41,573 nt of DNA from Chloroflexota bacterium (GTDB lineage Bacteria > Chloroflexota > Dehalococcoidia > SM23-28-2 > RBG-16-64-32), in NCBI GenBank assembly GCA_022574655.1, contig JACZRQ010000006.1, positions 10,519-52,091 of the forward strand, in the 5' to 3' direction. A program made the position numbers and the translations under genes. Shown here in pieces: positions 15,973-23,420 of this stretch. The notes beneath the pieces were generated by a model that was not told the origin of the DNA, ran no database searches, and worked only from the letters and a program-made list of their open reading frames with translations. Numbering within the stretch: position 1 is the stretch's first letter; each line of letters begins with the position of its first letter.

Positions 15973-16800
15973 TTATAAGTCCGACTGTGGCAGGAGGCCG
16001 ATGTTAAAGAGGCTGTTGAAATTGATCAGGCTATCGGTGAAGATCAGGATCCCGATGACGATGAGAAGCGCTCCGCTGACGTAGTTGACGACGCCCATGT
16101 ACCGCTTCACGCGCATGTAAATTGGCTTGACGCTGCTGTAGGCGACGCCCATCGCCAGGAACGGTATCGACAGCCCTATCGAGTACACGAGCAGCAGAAT
16201 CCCGGCCTGCAGCACCGTGCCGCTCGAGACCGCCAGCACGAGGATCGCGCCAAGCGTCGGGCCGATGCAGGGGCTCCAGCCCGCCGAGAACGCCGAACCG
16301 ACGGCAAACGACCTAGCGTATCCGACCTTCTGCCCGCCGCCGACGTCGAGGCGCCGCTCCTGGTCCAGGAAGGGAATCGTAATCACGTTTGCGAGGTGCA
16401 GCCCCATGATGATGAGGAGGCTGCCGGACACCTTGAGAATGATGTCGATGTTGTCGCGGAGGATGAATCCCAGGAGCCCGAGAGAGACCCCGAAAGCGAT
16501 GAACACCAACGAAAAGCCCGACACGAACGCCAGCGAATGCAGGAACGGTGAAGGCGTACGATCGTTGGTTGAAGCTGGCAAAGCGACCGATCCGACGGAG
16601 CTGCCACCGCCGCCAACACCGGCCGCGACCGTCTGCGACACGTTCACCGTCTGGGTCTGAGTCGTGCCCTCGAGCGAGGCGCCCGTGAGGTAGCCGAGGT
16701 ACGCCGGGATCATCGGCAGGACGCACGGTGAGGCGACGGAAAGCATCCCCGCCACAAAGGCGACGAGGAGGCTGACCCCACCTACTTCAAGAAAATCCAT
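15973..16800 (-). CDS. ccdA: CcdA/DsbD-type transmembrane electron transfer protein
   Basis: A 275-residue polytopic membrane protein of the CcdA family, which moves electrons from cytoplasmic thioredoxin to extracytoplasmic TlpA/ResA-type thioredoxins for cytochrome c maturation. About six hydrophobic segments can be seen. The first conserved cysteine lies in ASPCVLPMIPAYLGYL and the second in AGWSPCIGPTLG. A 40-residue Gly/Ser/Thr-rich loop follows the first membrane pair and is longer than in CcdA of Bacillus. It heads the two-gene operon with the TlpA-like gene. Confidence 0.92.
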   Translation of the reverse strand: MDFLEVGGVSLLVAFVAGMLSVASPCVLPMIPAYLGYLTGASLEGTTQTQTVNVSQTVAAGVGGGGSSVGSVALPASTNDRTPSPFLHSLAFVSGFSLVFIAFGVSLGLLGFILRDNIDIILKVSGSLLIIMGLHLANVITIPFLDQERRLDVGGGQKVGYARSFAVGSAFSAGWSPCIGPTLGAILVLAVSSGTVLQAGILLLVYSIGLSIPFLAMGVAYSSVKPIYMRVKRYMGVVNYVSGALLIVIGILIFTDSLINFNSLFNIGLLPQSDL

Positions 16801-16944
16801 ACTTTCGTGCTACTCCGTAATCGCTACTTGCAACACTGTCTCTAGCTTCTGATAGCTAATACGATCTCATAACAATGATAGATTCGATGTCCATCCTCGG
16901 CAAACGCGCCGAAGGTTCCGCCGGTGGACGGTGGGTAGCATTCG

Positions 16945-16973
16945 TTGACGCGCCCGAAGGGCTGCGCTACATT
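16945..16973 (+). promoter_or_regulatory. Sigma-70-type promoter for acsA
   Basis: TTGACG (16945-16950) and TACATT (16968-16973) are 17 bases apart. The start codon at 17021 lies 48 bases further on, with AGGAGA before it. Good spacing and -35 match. Confidence 0.6.
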
Positions 16974-17020
16974 GAAGCACGCCCAAATCCCAATCAAACA
17001 GAAGTCCACAGGAGACCGAC

Positions 17021-18763
17021 ATGGAATATGTCCCCATCAAGAAGCCCTCGTTGGACCAGATATCCGTACGCCCGAACCTCGGCGATTATGCGAAGGACCG
17101 CGAGGCGATTACGTGGGAGGGGATCAAGGGCGAGCTCGACTGGCTACCGGGTCAGCGGATCAACATGGCGTACGAATGCCTCGACCGTCACCTGAAGACT
17201 GACCGCCGCGATAAGATCGCGATGCTCTGGGAGGGCAAGGACGGCGAAGAGGAGACGTACACGTTCGCCGAGATGGTCGCGCAGGCCAACAAGGTGGCGA
17301 ACGGGCTTCGCAGCCTGGGCGTACAGAAGGGCGACCGCGTCTTCATGTTCCTCGAGCGGATACCGGAGTGCTACTTCACAACGTTCGGCACGTTGAAGCT
17401 GGGTGCAGTGATCGGTCCGCTGTTCTCAGCGTTCGGCCCCGACGCGGTCAAGGACCGCCTTGAGGACAGCGGCGCGAAGGTGCTGGTCACCAGCCCTGAG
17501 CTGTGGGCGAAGATCGAAGGGATCCGATCCGATCTTCCGAACCTGGAACATGTCCTGCTGATCACTCGCCGTCACCAGGCCGAGGCTGGAGAGGGCGTTG
17601 CCCTCTGGGACGAGGTCGTTAAGCCTCAGTCGGAGGAGTTCGAGACCGAGCATACGGACCCGGAGGACTATTCGGTGATGCACTACACCTCCGGCACCAC
17701 CGGCAAGCCGAAGGGCGCGGCGCACGTCCACAACGCGATCATCGGACAGTACGCGACCGGCAAGTACGTGCTCGACCTCCACGAAGACGACATCTACTGG
17801 TGTACCGCGGACCCCGGCTGGGTGACGGGCACGTCCTACGGGATGTTCGCGCCGTGGAGCAACGGCGTCACGAGCCTGGTACACGAGGGCGGCTTCGGCG
17901 CGAACATGTGGTACTCGCTCATCGCGAAGTACAAGGTGACGGTATGGTACACGGCGCCGACGGCGATCCGGATGTTGATGAAGGCGGGCGATGACGTCGT
18001 CAAGAAGCACGACCTTTCGAGCCTGCGCTACACGATGTCCGTCGGCGAGCCGCTGAACCCGGAGGCCGTCGTCTGGAGCGAGAAGGCGATCGGCCTGCCA
18101 TTCCACGACAACTGGTGGCAGACGGAGACGGGCGCGATCATGATCGCCAACTATCCGTCGATGGAGATCCGCCCCGGCAGCATGGGGCGACCGTTCCCCG
18201 GCATCGAGCCGGCGATTATCGACGATCAAGGCAACGTCTTGCCGCCGGGCCAGGAGGGCAGTTTGGCGCTCCGTCCCGGCTGGCCTTCGATGTTTCGCGT
18301 CTACTGGAACCAGCAGGAGATGTACGATTCGCGCTTCCAGAACGGCTGGTACATCACCGGCGACCAAGCCAAGATGGACGAAGACGGCTACTTCTGGTTC
18401 GTCGGCCGCGCGGACGATGTCATCAACACCGCCGGCCACCTCGTCGGACCGTTCGAGGTGGAAAGCATGCTGCTCGAGCACCCAGCAGTTGCGGAGGCCG
18501 GCGTCATCGGCAAGCCGGATCCAGTGGCGATGGAGATCGTGAAGGCGTTCGTCGCCCTGAAGGAGGGCTACGAAGAGAGCGAGAAGCTGCGCCGCGAACT
18601 GATCCGGTTCGGGCGCGAGAAGCTCGGCTCGGGAGTGGCGCCGCGGGAGATCGAGTTCTTGGCGGGCCTGCCGAAAACGCGCAGCGGAAAGATCATGCGC
18701 CGCCTGCTGAAGGCCCGTGAGCTGGGGCTGCCCGAAGGCGACACGAGCACGCTGGAGGATTAG
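17021..18763 (+). CDS. acsA: Acetyl-CoA synthetase (AMP-forming), AcsA type
   Basis: A 580-residue acyl-AMP-forming ligase. Its length and N-terminus match the shorter Bacillus AcsA group rather than the 650-residue Acs. Motifs in order: DRVFMFLERIPECY, HYTSGTTGKPKGAAH (about 224-238, P-loop-like), the acyl pocket DPGWVTGTSYGMFAPW, NWWQTETGAIM (about 366-376), GWYITGDQA and KTRSGKIMRR with the adenylation lysine that is the site of acetyl control in this family. The first ATG is used, with AGGAGA in front and a promoter at 16945. It converts acetate, CoA and ATP to acetyl-CoA, a substrate of the malyl-CoA lyase in this window. It is monocistronic or the first gene of a short unit. Confidence 0.93.
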   Translation: MEYVPIKKPSLDQISVRPNLGDYAKDREAITWEGIKGELDWLPGQRINMAYECLDRHLKTDRRDKIAMLWEGKDGEEETYTFAEMVAQANKVANGLRSLGVQKGDRVFMFLERIPECYFTTFGTLKLGAVIGPLFSAFGPDAVKDRLEDSGAKVLVTSPELWAKIEGIRSDLPNLEHVLLITRRHQAEAGEGVALWDEVVKPQSEEFETEHTDPEDYSVMHYTSGTTGKPKGAAHVHNAIIGQYATGKYVLDLHEDDIYWCTADPGWVTGTSYGMFAPWSNGVTSLVHEGGFGANMWYSLIAKYKVTVWYTAPTAIRMLMKAGDDVVKKHDLSSLRYTMSVGEPLNPEAVVWSEKAIGLPFHDNWWQTETGAIMIANYPSMEIRPGSMGRPFPGIEPAIIDDQGNVLPPGQEGSLALRPGWPSMFRVYWNQQEMYDSRFQNGWYITGDQAKMDEDGYFWFVGRADDVINTAGHLVGPFEVESMLLEHPAVAEAGVIGKPDPVAMEIVKAFVALKEGYEESEKLRRELIRFGREKLGSGVAPREIEFLAGLPKTRSGKIMRRLLKARELGLPEGDTSTLED

Positions 18764-18780
18764 TCCGGAGGCATGACCGG

Positions 18781-19557
18781 GTGGCCACCTATCCAACTGA
18801 AGTCTCATCGCTCCTCGACGACCTCCTCGCCGGTGTTCGCGCCGCGCTGGGCGATAACTTCCTCGGCTTTTATCTCCGCGGCTCGCTAGCCCTCGGGGGC
18901 TTCGATCCTGAGGCCAGCGACGTCGACATACTCATCGTGACAGAGCGTGGCGTGTCGGACCCGGAGTTCGAGGCTCTGGCACGTCTTCACCGACGGATTT
19001 CACCCGACGATAACGAGTATGGCCTGCGCTATGACGTGTCGTACATCGATCGTGACTCGATCAGACGGTTCGAGCCGGGACAACGACGGCACCCGAGCGG
19101 CGGAGGTGGCCTGCCGTTCGATCGCTGGGACCACCGCTCGAACTGGGTGCTGGAGCGCTGAACGGTGCGCGAGCGAGGCGTCGTGATCGACGGGCCGGAC
19201 CCGAAGACGCTGATCGGCCCTATCTCGCCAGCGGAGATCCGCGAGGCGGTTCGCGGAGAGCTGAAGGAGCGGCTCCGGGGCTGGAGCGACGGGAGCTGGC
19301 CCGCCGAGGAGATGACCCATCGTGGCGCGCAGGCGTTCGAGATCGAGACTGTCTGCAGGGCGCTTCAGACGATCGAGACGGCGGAGTTGATGACGAAGGC
19401 GCAAGCGGTGGCCTGGGCGTTGGACACGCTGCCAGGCCGGTGGCGTTCGCTCATCGAGTGGTCGCAGGCACTGCGCGGAGACCGTACGAGGGATGAGACG
19501 AAGGTGGCGGAGGTCATGAGCTTTCTTCGCTGGGCGGTGTCGGAGGTGCGCGGGTGA
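18781..19557 (+). pseudogene. AadA-like nucleotidyltransferase (DUF4111-type) split by an in-frame TGA
   Basis: One reading frame, apart from a TGA at 19159-19161, encodes a nucleotidyltransferase of about 258 residues. The first part (127 codons before the stop) has the NTase motif GSLALGGFDPEASDVDIL with the metal-binding Asp pair; the second part, ERGVVIDGPDPKTLI to the end, is the C-terminal domain characteristic of DUF4111/aminoglycoside adenylyltransferase-like proteins. The two parts are continuous in frame and lack no residues, so a one-codon nonsense change (for example TGG or CGA to TGA) or a sequencing error is most likely. The second part has a GTG at 19165 that could restart translation. 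A functional role is doubtful. Confidence 0.75.
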
Positions 19558-19575
19558 GCCGCTTATCGGAATTCG

Positions 19576-20187
19576 CTAGTCCGAGGATTCGTCGGCAGCC
19601 CGTGCAACGATCGTCAACCAGGCCACGAGCGCTGCCCTCTTGTAATCCTGATTCCACGGAGCTCCCATCGGGCGGCCGAGGTCAGTGAGACGGTCGCGGA
19701 CGGAATCAGGAGTAGCTCTCAACACCCCAGCGGCCAGGTCGTATAGATCGCGCTCGTACACGCTGGTGACGGGAAGGCCGCTGGGTTCAGCGGCCTGAAT
19801 GAGCGCATCGCAATAGAGTGCCCCTTCCGCACCGTGCTTCGCGGCGTGTGAAGAGAGCGCTCGGGCGAGGCCCGCAACAGGCCAGCCGCCACCAACCACG
19901 ACGCCTATACCGACGACGGCGTGATCCGCAGCTTTCAGTTCGTCAATCAAAGACTGAACGGCCCGCTTTGCGAAGGCATTGGCGCATTCTCGTACGCGGC
20001 CAACCAGCTTTTCTGCGCTGCTGGAATCGAGGCGGCTTACCGCGTGGTAGACCTGTCGCGGTAAGGCGTGATCGATCAGGTCTAGCCGGCGGCGGTCGAT
20101 CACGGAGGGCGCCTCGGGCCGTCCGCCCAGGGCGACAGCCACTGCCCAGCCCGTATGAGCGCGGAAGCCGAGCGCGACGTTAGGCAT
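19576..20187 (-). CDS. Conserved protein of unknown function
   Basis: A 203-residue protein that I do not recognise as a named family. The start at 20187 is the ATG before PNVALGFRAHTGWAVAVALGG; the frame stays open upstream to 20352 but that part is Cys-rich and overlaps the divergent thioredoxin start. Strand-like segments AHTGWAVAVALGG and AVVGIGVVVGGGWP, the phrase GAEGALYCDAL, and a C-terminal helix ending in KRAALVAWLTIVARA suggest a compact alpha/beta fold, possibly RNase-H-like, but this is a guess. No signal peptide or transmembrane segment is seen. It lies on the minus strand, divergent from the thioredoxin. Confidence 0.6.
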   Translation of the reverse strand: MPNVALGFRAHTGWAVAVALGGRPEAPSVIDRRRLDLIDHALPRQVYHAVSRLDSSSAEKLVGRVRECANAFAKRAVQSLIDELKAADHAVVGIGVVVGGGWPVAGLARALSSHAAKHGAEGALYCDALIQAAEPSGLPVTSVYERDLYDLAAGVLRATPDSVRDRLTDLGRPMGAPWNQDYKRAALVAWLTIVARAADESSD

Positions 20188-20287
20188 GCCACCATGGTAG
20201 CGGCTGCAGTGACAGCGACATGTCAGTAGCGAGCGGGGCAATCCGCATGGGCGTCCGTTCCGTATACAATCGATACAAGGAGACGAC

Positions 20288-20686
20288 ATGGTTTTTAAGG
20301 ATGGCGGGTACAGCGACGAGGAATTCTGGGACATGATCAAGTCCGATAGCACGACGTTCCTCGGCTTCTGGACTCACCGCTGAGGATCTTGCCAAGTAAT
20401 GGCGCCCGTGTTTGCGCGCCTAGGCAAGCAGTATCGCAAGCGGATGCCGTTCATCGCGATTAACGCGAGCGACCGGCCCGACATGGCGAAGCGGTTCGGC
20501 GTGAGCGCCACGCCGACGTTCATCCTCGTGCGCAACGGCAAGGCTCTGCGGCGTTTCCACGGGAACATCCCAGAGCCCGTTCTCAAGCAGTACCTGGAGC
20601 CGTTCGCTCCCCCGCCGTCTGAGGACGACGAGGAGGAGGAGCAACGTGGCGGTCTGCTCTCCCGCATCTTCGGGCGCAGAAACTAG
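20288..20686 (+). CDS. Probable selenocysteine-containing thioredoxin (UGSC active site, TGA at 20381)
   Basis: The frame from ATG 20288 to 20686 encodes a 132-residue thioredoxin-fold protein if the TGA at 20381-20383 is read through. AAGGAG (20277-20282) sits five bases before the ATG. TGA is codon 32, in FWTHR-U-GSCQVMAP, where thioredoxins have FW..WCGPC..MAP: the TGA replaces the first catalytic cysteine, the second (Cys35) is kept, and downstream family features follow (cis-proline region GVSATPTFILVRNG). An ATG at 20399 would give a 95-residue fragment without the active site and has no ribosome-binding site. A hairpin starts five bases after the TGA. The C-terminus is acidic then basic (SEDDEEEEQ, LLSRIFGRRN). 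If real, this is a selenoprotein; it needs selA/selB/selC genes outside the window. Confidence 0.72.
20388..20428 (+). promoter_or_regulatory. Candidate SECIS-like hairpin after the thioredoxin TGA
   Basis: CTTGCC (20388-20393) pairs with GGCAAG (20423-20428), and inside it GGCGC (20401-20405) pairs with GCGCC (20416-20420), leaving a 10-base loop containing G and U. The loop starts 22 bases after the TGA, within the range known for bacterial SECIS elements. GC-rich DNA makes hairpins easily, so this supports the reading but does not prove it. Confidence 0.45.
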
Positions 20687-20795
20687 CTCCAGCGCGGGTA
20701 TTCGGCTTCGAAATCAGTGACTCCACCGCTAGCGAGGCCGCTGCATTAGGGATAAAATGAGGTTGCATTGGCGCGCGTGGTAGTGAGAGGAATGT

Positions 20796-22175
20796 ATGGT
20801 AACTGAGAACGTAGTCAACGCTGATCGGGTGTATTACAACTTCCAGGGACGGATGCCCCCTGTGACGCTGGAGTCCGAACCAGCGCAGCCGCCAGTCGGC
20901 GATACTGAACCGAAGCTAATTACCGACACCACCCTTCGTGACGGGGCGCAAGACTCTCGCTTCCCGCTCTTCCCGAACGAGGCCCGCCTGCGATACGTGG
21001 ATCTGCTGCACGAGCTGGACAACGGCACGGGCGTTATCGACGCGATCGAGACGTTCATCTACCAGAAGCGGGATCTCTGGGTGCTGGACAAGCTCCTGGA
21101 GCGCGGCTACGAGTTCCCGAAGATCACCACCTGGATCCGCGCCAGCCCCCGAGACGTCAAGGAGTTGTACGAGGCGAGCCAAGGCCGGGTGAAAGAGACG
21201 GGGATGCTTGCCTCGTCGTCCGACCACCACATCTTCGATAAGCTCGGCTTCCGTAGCAAAGAAGAAGCGATCGGCAAGTACCTCAAACCTATCTTGACGG
21301 CGCTGGAATACGACATCACGCCGCGCGTCCATCTGGAAGACACGACGCGCGCTGACATTTATGGCTGGGTCATCCCGTTCATGCAGACCGTCCTTCAGCA
21401 GACGGAGGGCCGCGCCAAGTTCCGCATCTGTGACACCATCGGCTGGGGAGTGCCCGATCCCTACGTGGCGCTGCCGCAGGGGATCCCTCACCTGGTATCG
21501 ACGTTGTACCGCGAAACCGGCGCCGAGCTGGAGTTCCACGGGCACAACGACTTCGGCGTGGCGACCGCGAACTCCCTGGCAGCGTGGCGCTACGGCTGCC
21601 GCAAGGTGAACACAGCGTTCGCCAGCCTCGGCGAACGCACGGGAAACACCTCGCTAGAGCAGATGGTGGTGACCTACGAGCGCTTCTACGGCGACCCGGG
21701 ATTCAACCTGTCTGTCCTTCCTGAGATGGCAGACCTGGTGTCCGATAACCTGACGCCGATCTCCCGGAGCGCGCCGATAATTGGCGATGTCTTCACCACC
21801 TCGGCGGGAATCCACCAGGCTGGTGTCGCACGTCAAAAAGAGGCGCCGGGCGGTCTGATCTACCTCGCCTACGACCCGTCGATAGTCGGCCGCGATTCCG
21901 CCGAACGCAGCGTCGTCGGCGCCCTGTCCGGGGCTGAGGGGATCGTGTCGGTGCTCAACGCGGAGGCGGAAGCGCGGGGTGTCGAGCAACGCTTCGCCAC
22001 GACCAACCGAGTCGTCAAGCATATCTACAACAAGCTTCAGGACGCCTACAACGGTGAGTACGACGAGGAGAAAGACATCTGGACCGAGTACCGGACAACG
22101 TTCTTTACACCGGAGGAGATTTGGGAGATCGCCGCCGAATCACTTGACCTCGACGGAGGCAGCAGCAGAGCCTAA
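20796..22175 (+). CDS. DRE-TIM metallolyase: isopropylmalate/homocitrate synthase family
   Basis: A 459-residue Claisen-condensing enzyme of the 2-isopropylmalate/homocitrate/citramalate synthase family. The signature DTTLRDGAQ is at about 44-52, the base-binding arginine follows within it, and the metal-binding HxH is in EFHGHNDFG. The C-terminal segment TTNRVVKHIYNKLQDAYN is similar to the linker of homocitrate-synthase-like proteins, and there is no LeuA allosteric domain visible. It condenses acetyl-CoA with a 2-oxo acid in the family; which acid is unknown. An AGGAAT site precedes the ATG at 20796. The next gene, FabH-like, has its own promoter. Confidence 0.85.
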   Translation: MVTENVVNADRVYYNFQGRMPPVTLESEPAQPPVGDTEPKLITDTTLRDGAQDSRFPLFPNEARLRYVDLLHELDNGTGVIDAIETFIYQKRDLWVLDKLLERGYEFPKITTWIRASPRDVKELYEASQGRVKETGMLASSSDHHIFDKLGFRSKEEAIGKYLKPILTALEYDITPRVHLEDTTRADIYGWVIPFMQTVLQQTEGRAKFRICDTIGWGVPDPYVALPQGIPHLVSTLYRETGAELEFHGHNDFGVATANSLAAWRYGCRKVNTAFASLGERTGNTSLEQMVVTYERFYGDPGFNLSVLPEMADLVSDNLTPISRSAPIIGDVFTTSAGIHQAGVARQKEAPGGLIYLAYDPSIVGRDSAERSVVGALSGAEGIVSVLNAEAEARGVEQRFATTNRVVKHIYNKLQDAYNGEYDEEKDIWTEYRTTFFTPEEIWEIAAESLDLDGGSSRA

Positions 22176-22192
22176 GCTAGGCGCGGAGAGAA

Positions 22193-22222
22193 TTGATATA
22201 TACCGATCGCCCCCGAAATAAT
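22193..22222 (+). promoter_or_regulatory. Sigma-70-type promoter before the FabH-like gene
   Basis: TTGATA (22193-22198) and AATAAT (22217-22222), 18 bases apart, both five of six to consensus. The ATG is at 22280 with GGAGGT ahead of it. Confidence 0.55.
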
Positions 22223-22279
22223 CGCCTGAACCGAAGGCCACACGCACCCGCCCCGCACTGGCAACTGGAGGTACCCTAA

Positions 22280-23407
22280 ATGGCATTCGCCCAGATCGTT
22301 GGCTGGGGTATGCACGTCCCGGACAAGGTCGTTGGGAACGACGCCTTCGTCAAGATGGGACTCGATACCTCAGACGAATGGATCTCGTCCCGCACCGGTA
22401 TCCATGAGCGACGTTTCGTGGAGAACGGTCAACCTGTCTCGGACCTCGCGGTCGAAGCCGCCAAACAAGCACTCCAGGTCGCTGACGCACATCCGCGTGA
22501 CCTCGACCTCGTAATCCTGGCGACCTGCACTCCCGATCAGATCATGCCATCGACGGCTTCGTTCGTGCAGCACCGGCTGGGCGCAGACCGAGCGGGCGCG
22601 TTCGACCTGAACGCCGCCTGCGCCGGCTTCGTTTACGCGCTTGCGACTGGGGCCGCTCAGATCGAATCGGGGCGCGCCAAGAACGTCATGGTCGTCGGCG
22701 CCGACGAACTTTCGAACCATCTCAATTGGCAAGACCGCACTACCTGCGTCCTGTTCGGTGACGGTGCTGGTGCGGTGCTGCTGAGAGCGAGCGAAGAGCC
22801 CGGCATCATGGCATCGACAACGGGATCTGACGGATCGGGCGCCGGCCTCCTGGAGATTCGTGGTGGCGGAACCAAAGCCAGCTCTAACGGCAATGCTTCC
22901 GCCAACGGTAAGGCAGTCCTGACGATGAACGGCCCTCAGATCTTCCGCTGGGCGACGAAAAAGCTGAGCGAGGCGGCCACGCAAGTCATCGAGGAGTCTG
23001 ACCTCACCGTCGATCAGGTGGATCTATTCCTTCCGCATCAGGCTAACCTCAGGATCATCGACTCCGCTGCCAAGCGGTTGGGGTTGCCGCGCGAGAAGGT
23101 GTTCTCAAACGTCGACACTTACGGCAACACGAGCGCGGCCTCGATTCCGATCGCGCTCTGCGAGGCGATCTCGCAGGACCGCGTTCACGTCGGCGACAAC
23201 ATGATCCTTACCAGCTTCGGCTCCGGCCTCTCCTGGGCGGCGCTGGCCTTGCGTTGGGGAACGCCGATCCCGTCGAGCGTCGCACGCTGGACGCCGATCC
23301 GGCTACAGCTCGAGACGAGGATGGCCGGCCTTCGTTCTGCCATCAAGAAGCGGGAACGCGCGGTCCGTGCCACGATCGGCGAGCGGCTGAACAGAGACGG
23401 CGGCTAG
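22280..23407 (+). CDS. FabH-like 3-oxoacyl-[ACP] synthase III
   Basis: A 375-residue KAS III homolog. The catalytic triad is visible: Cys114 in NAACAGFVYAL, His in LPHQANLRII (about 253) and Asn in GNTSAAS. GDGAGAVLL is the family glycine turn. A normal FabH is about 320 residues; here the C-terminal 45 residues (from about 330, TPIRLQLETRMAG to the end) form a basic, helical extension. It starts the initial condensation of acetyl-CoA or another acyl-CoA with malonyl-ACP. There is an additional glycine/asparagine-rich insert near residue 200 (SSNGNASANG). Standing after the 2-isopropylmalate-synthase-like gene, it may use an unusual primer. Confidence 0.87.
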   Translation: MAFAQIVGWGMHVPDKVVGNDAFVKMGLDTSDEWISSRTGIHERRFVENGQPVSDLAVEAAKQALQVADAHPRDLDLVILATCTPDQIMPSTASFVQHRLGADRAGAFDLNAACAGFVYALATGAAQIESGRAKNVMVVGADELSNHLNWQDRTTCVLFGDGAGAVLLRASEEPGIMASTTGSDGSGAGLLEIRGGGTKASSNGNASANGKAVLTMNGPQIFRWATKKLSEAATQVIEESDLTVDQVDLFLPHQANLRIIDSAAKRLGLPREKVFSNVDTYGNTSAASIPIALCEAISQDRVHVGDNMILTSFGSGLSWAALALRWGTPIPSSVARWTPIRLQLETRMAGLRSAIKKRERAVRATIGERLNRDGG

Positions 23408-23420
23408 ACGCTAGTAGCGA

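Noticed and set aside
19159-19161. Selenocysteine in the AadA-like nucleotidyltransferase
   Set aside because: No redox cysteine is expected at this position in the family; a nonsense change or sequencing error is simpler.
18781-20686. UGA read as tryptophan throughout (alternative genetic code) to explain both in-frame TGA codons
   Set aside because: TGA is the normal stop of mcl, ybaK, DUF952, znuC, pyrR, pyrB and pyrC, where it ends proteins at the expected length, often in ATGA overlaps.
20399-20686. Thioredoxin starting at ATG 20399
   Set aside because: It would lack the first strand and the first active-site residue, and no ribosome-binding site precedes it, whereas 20288 has AAGGAG.
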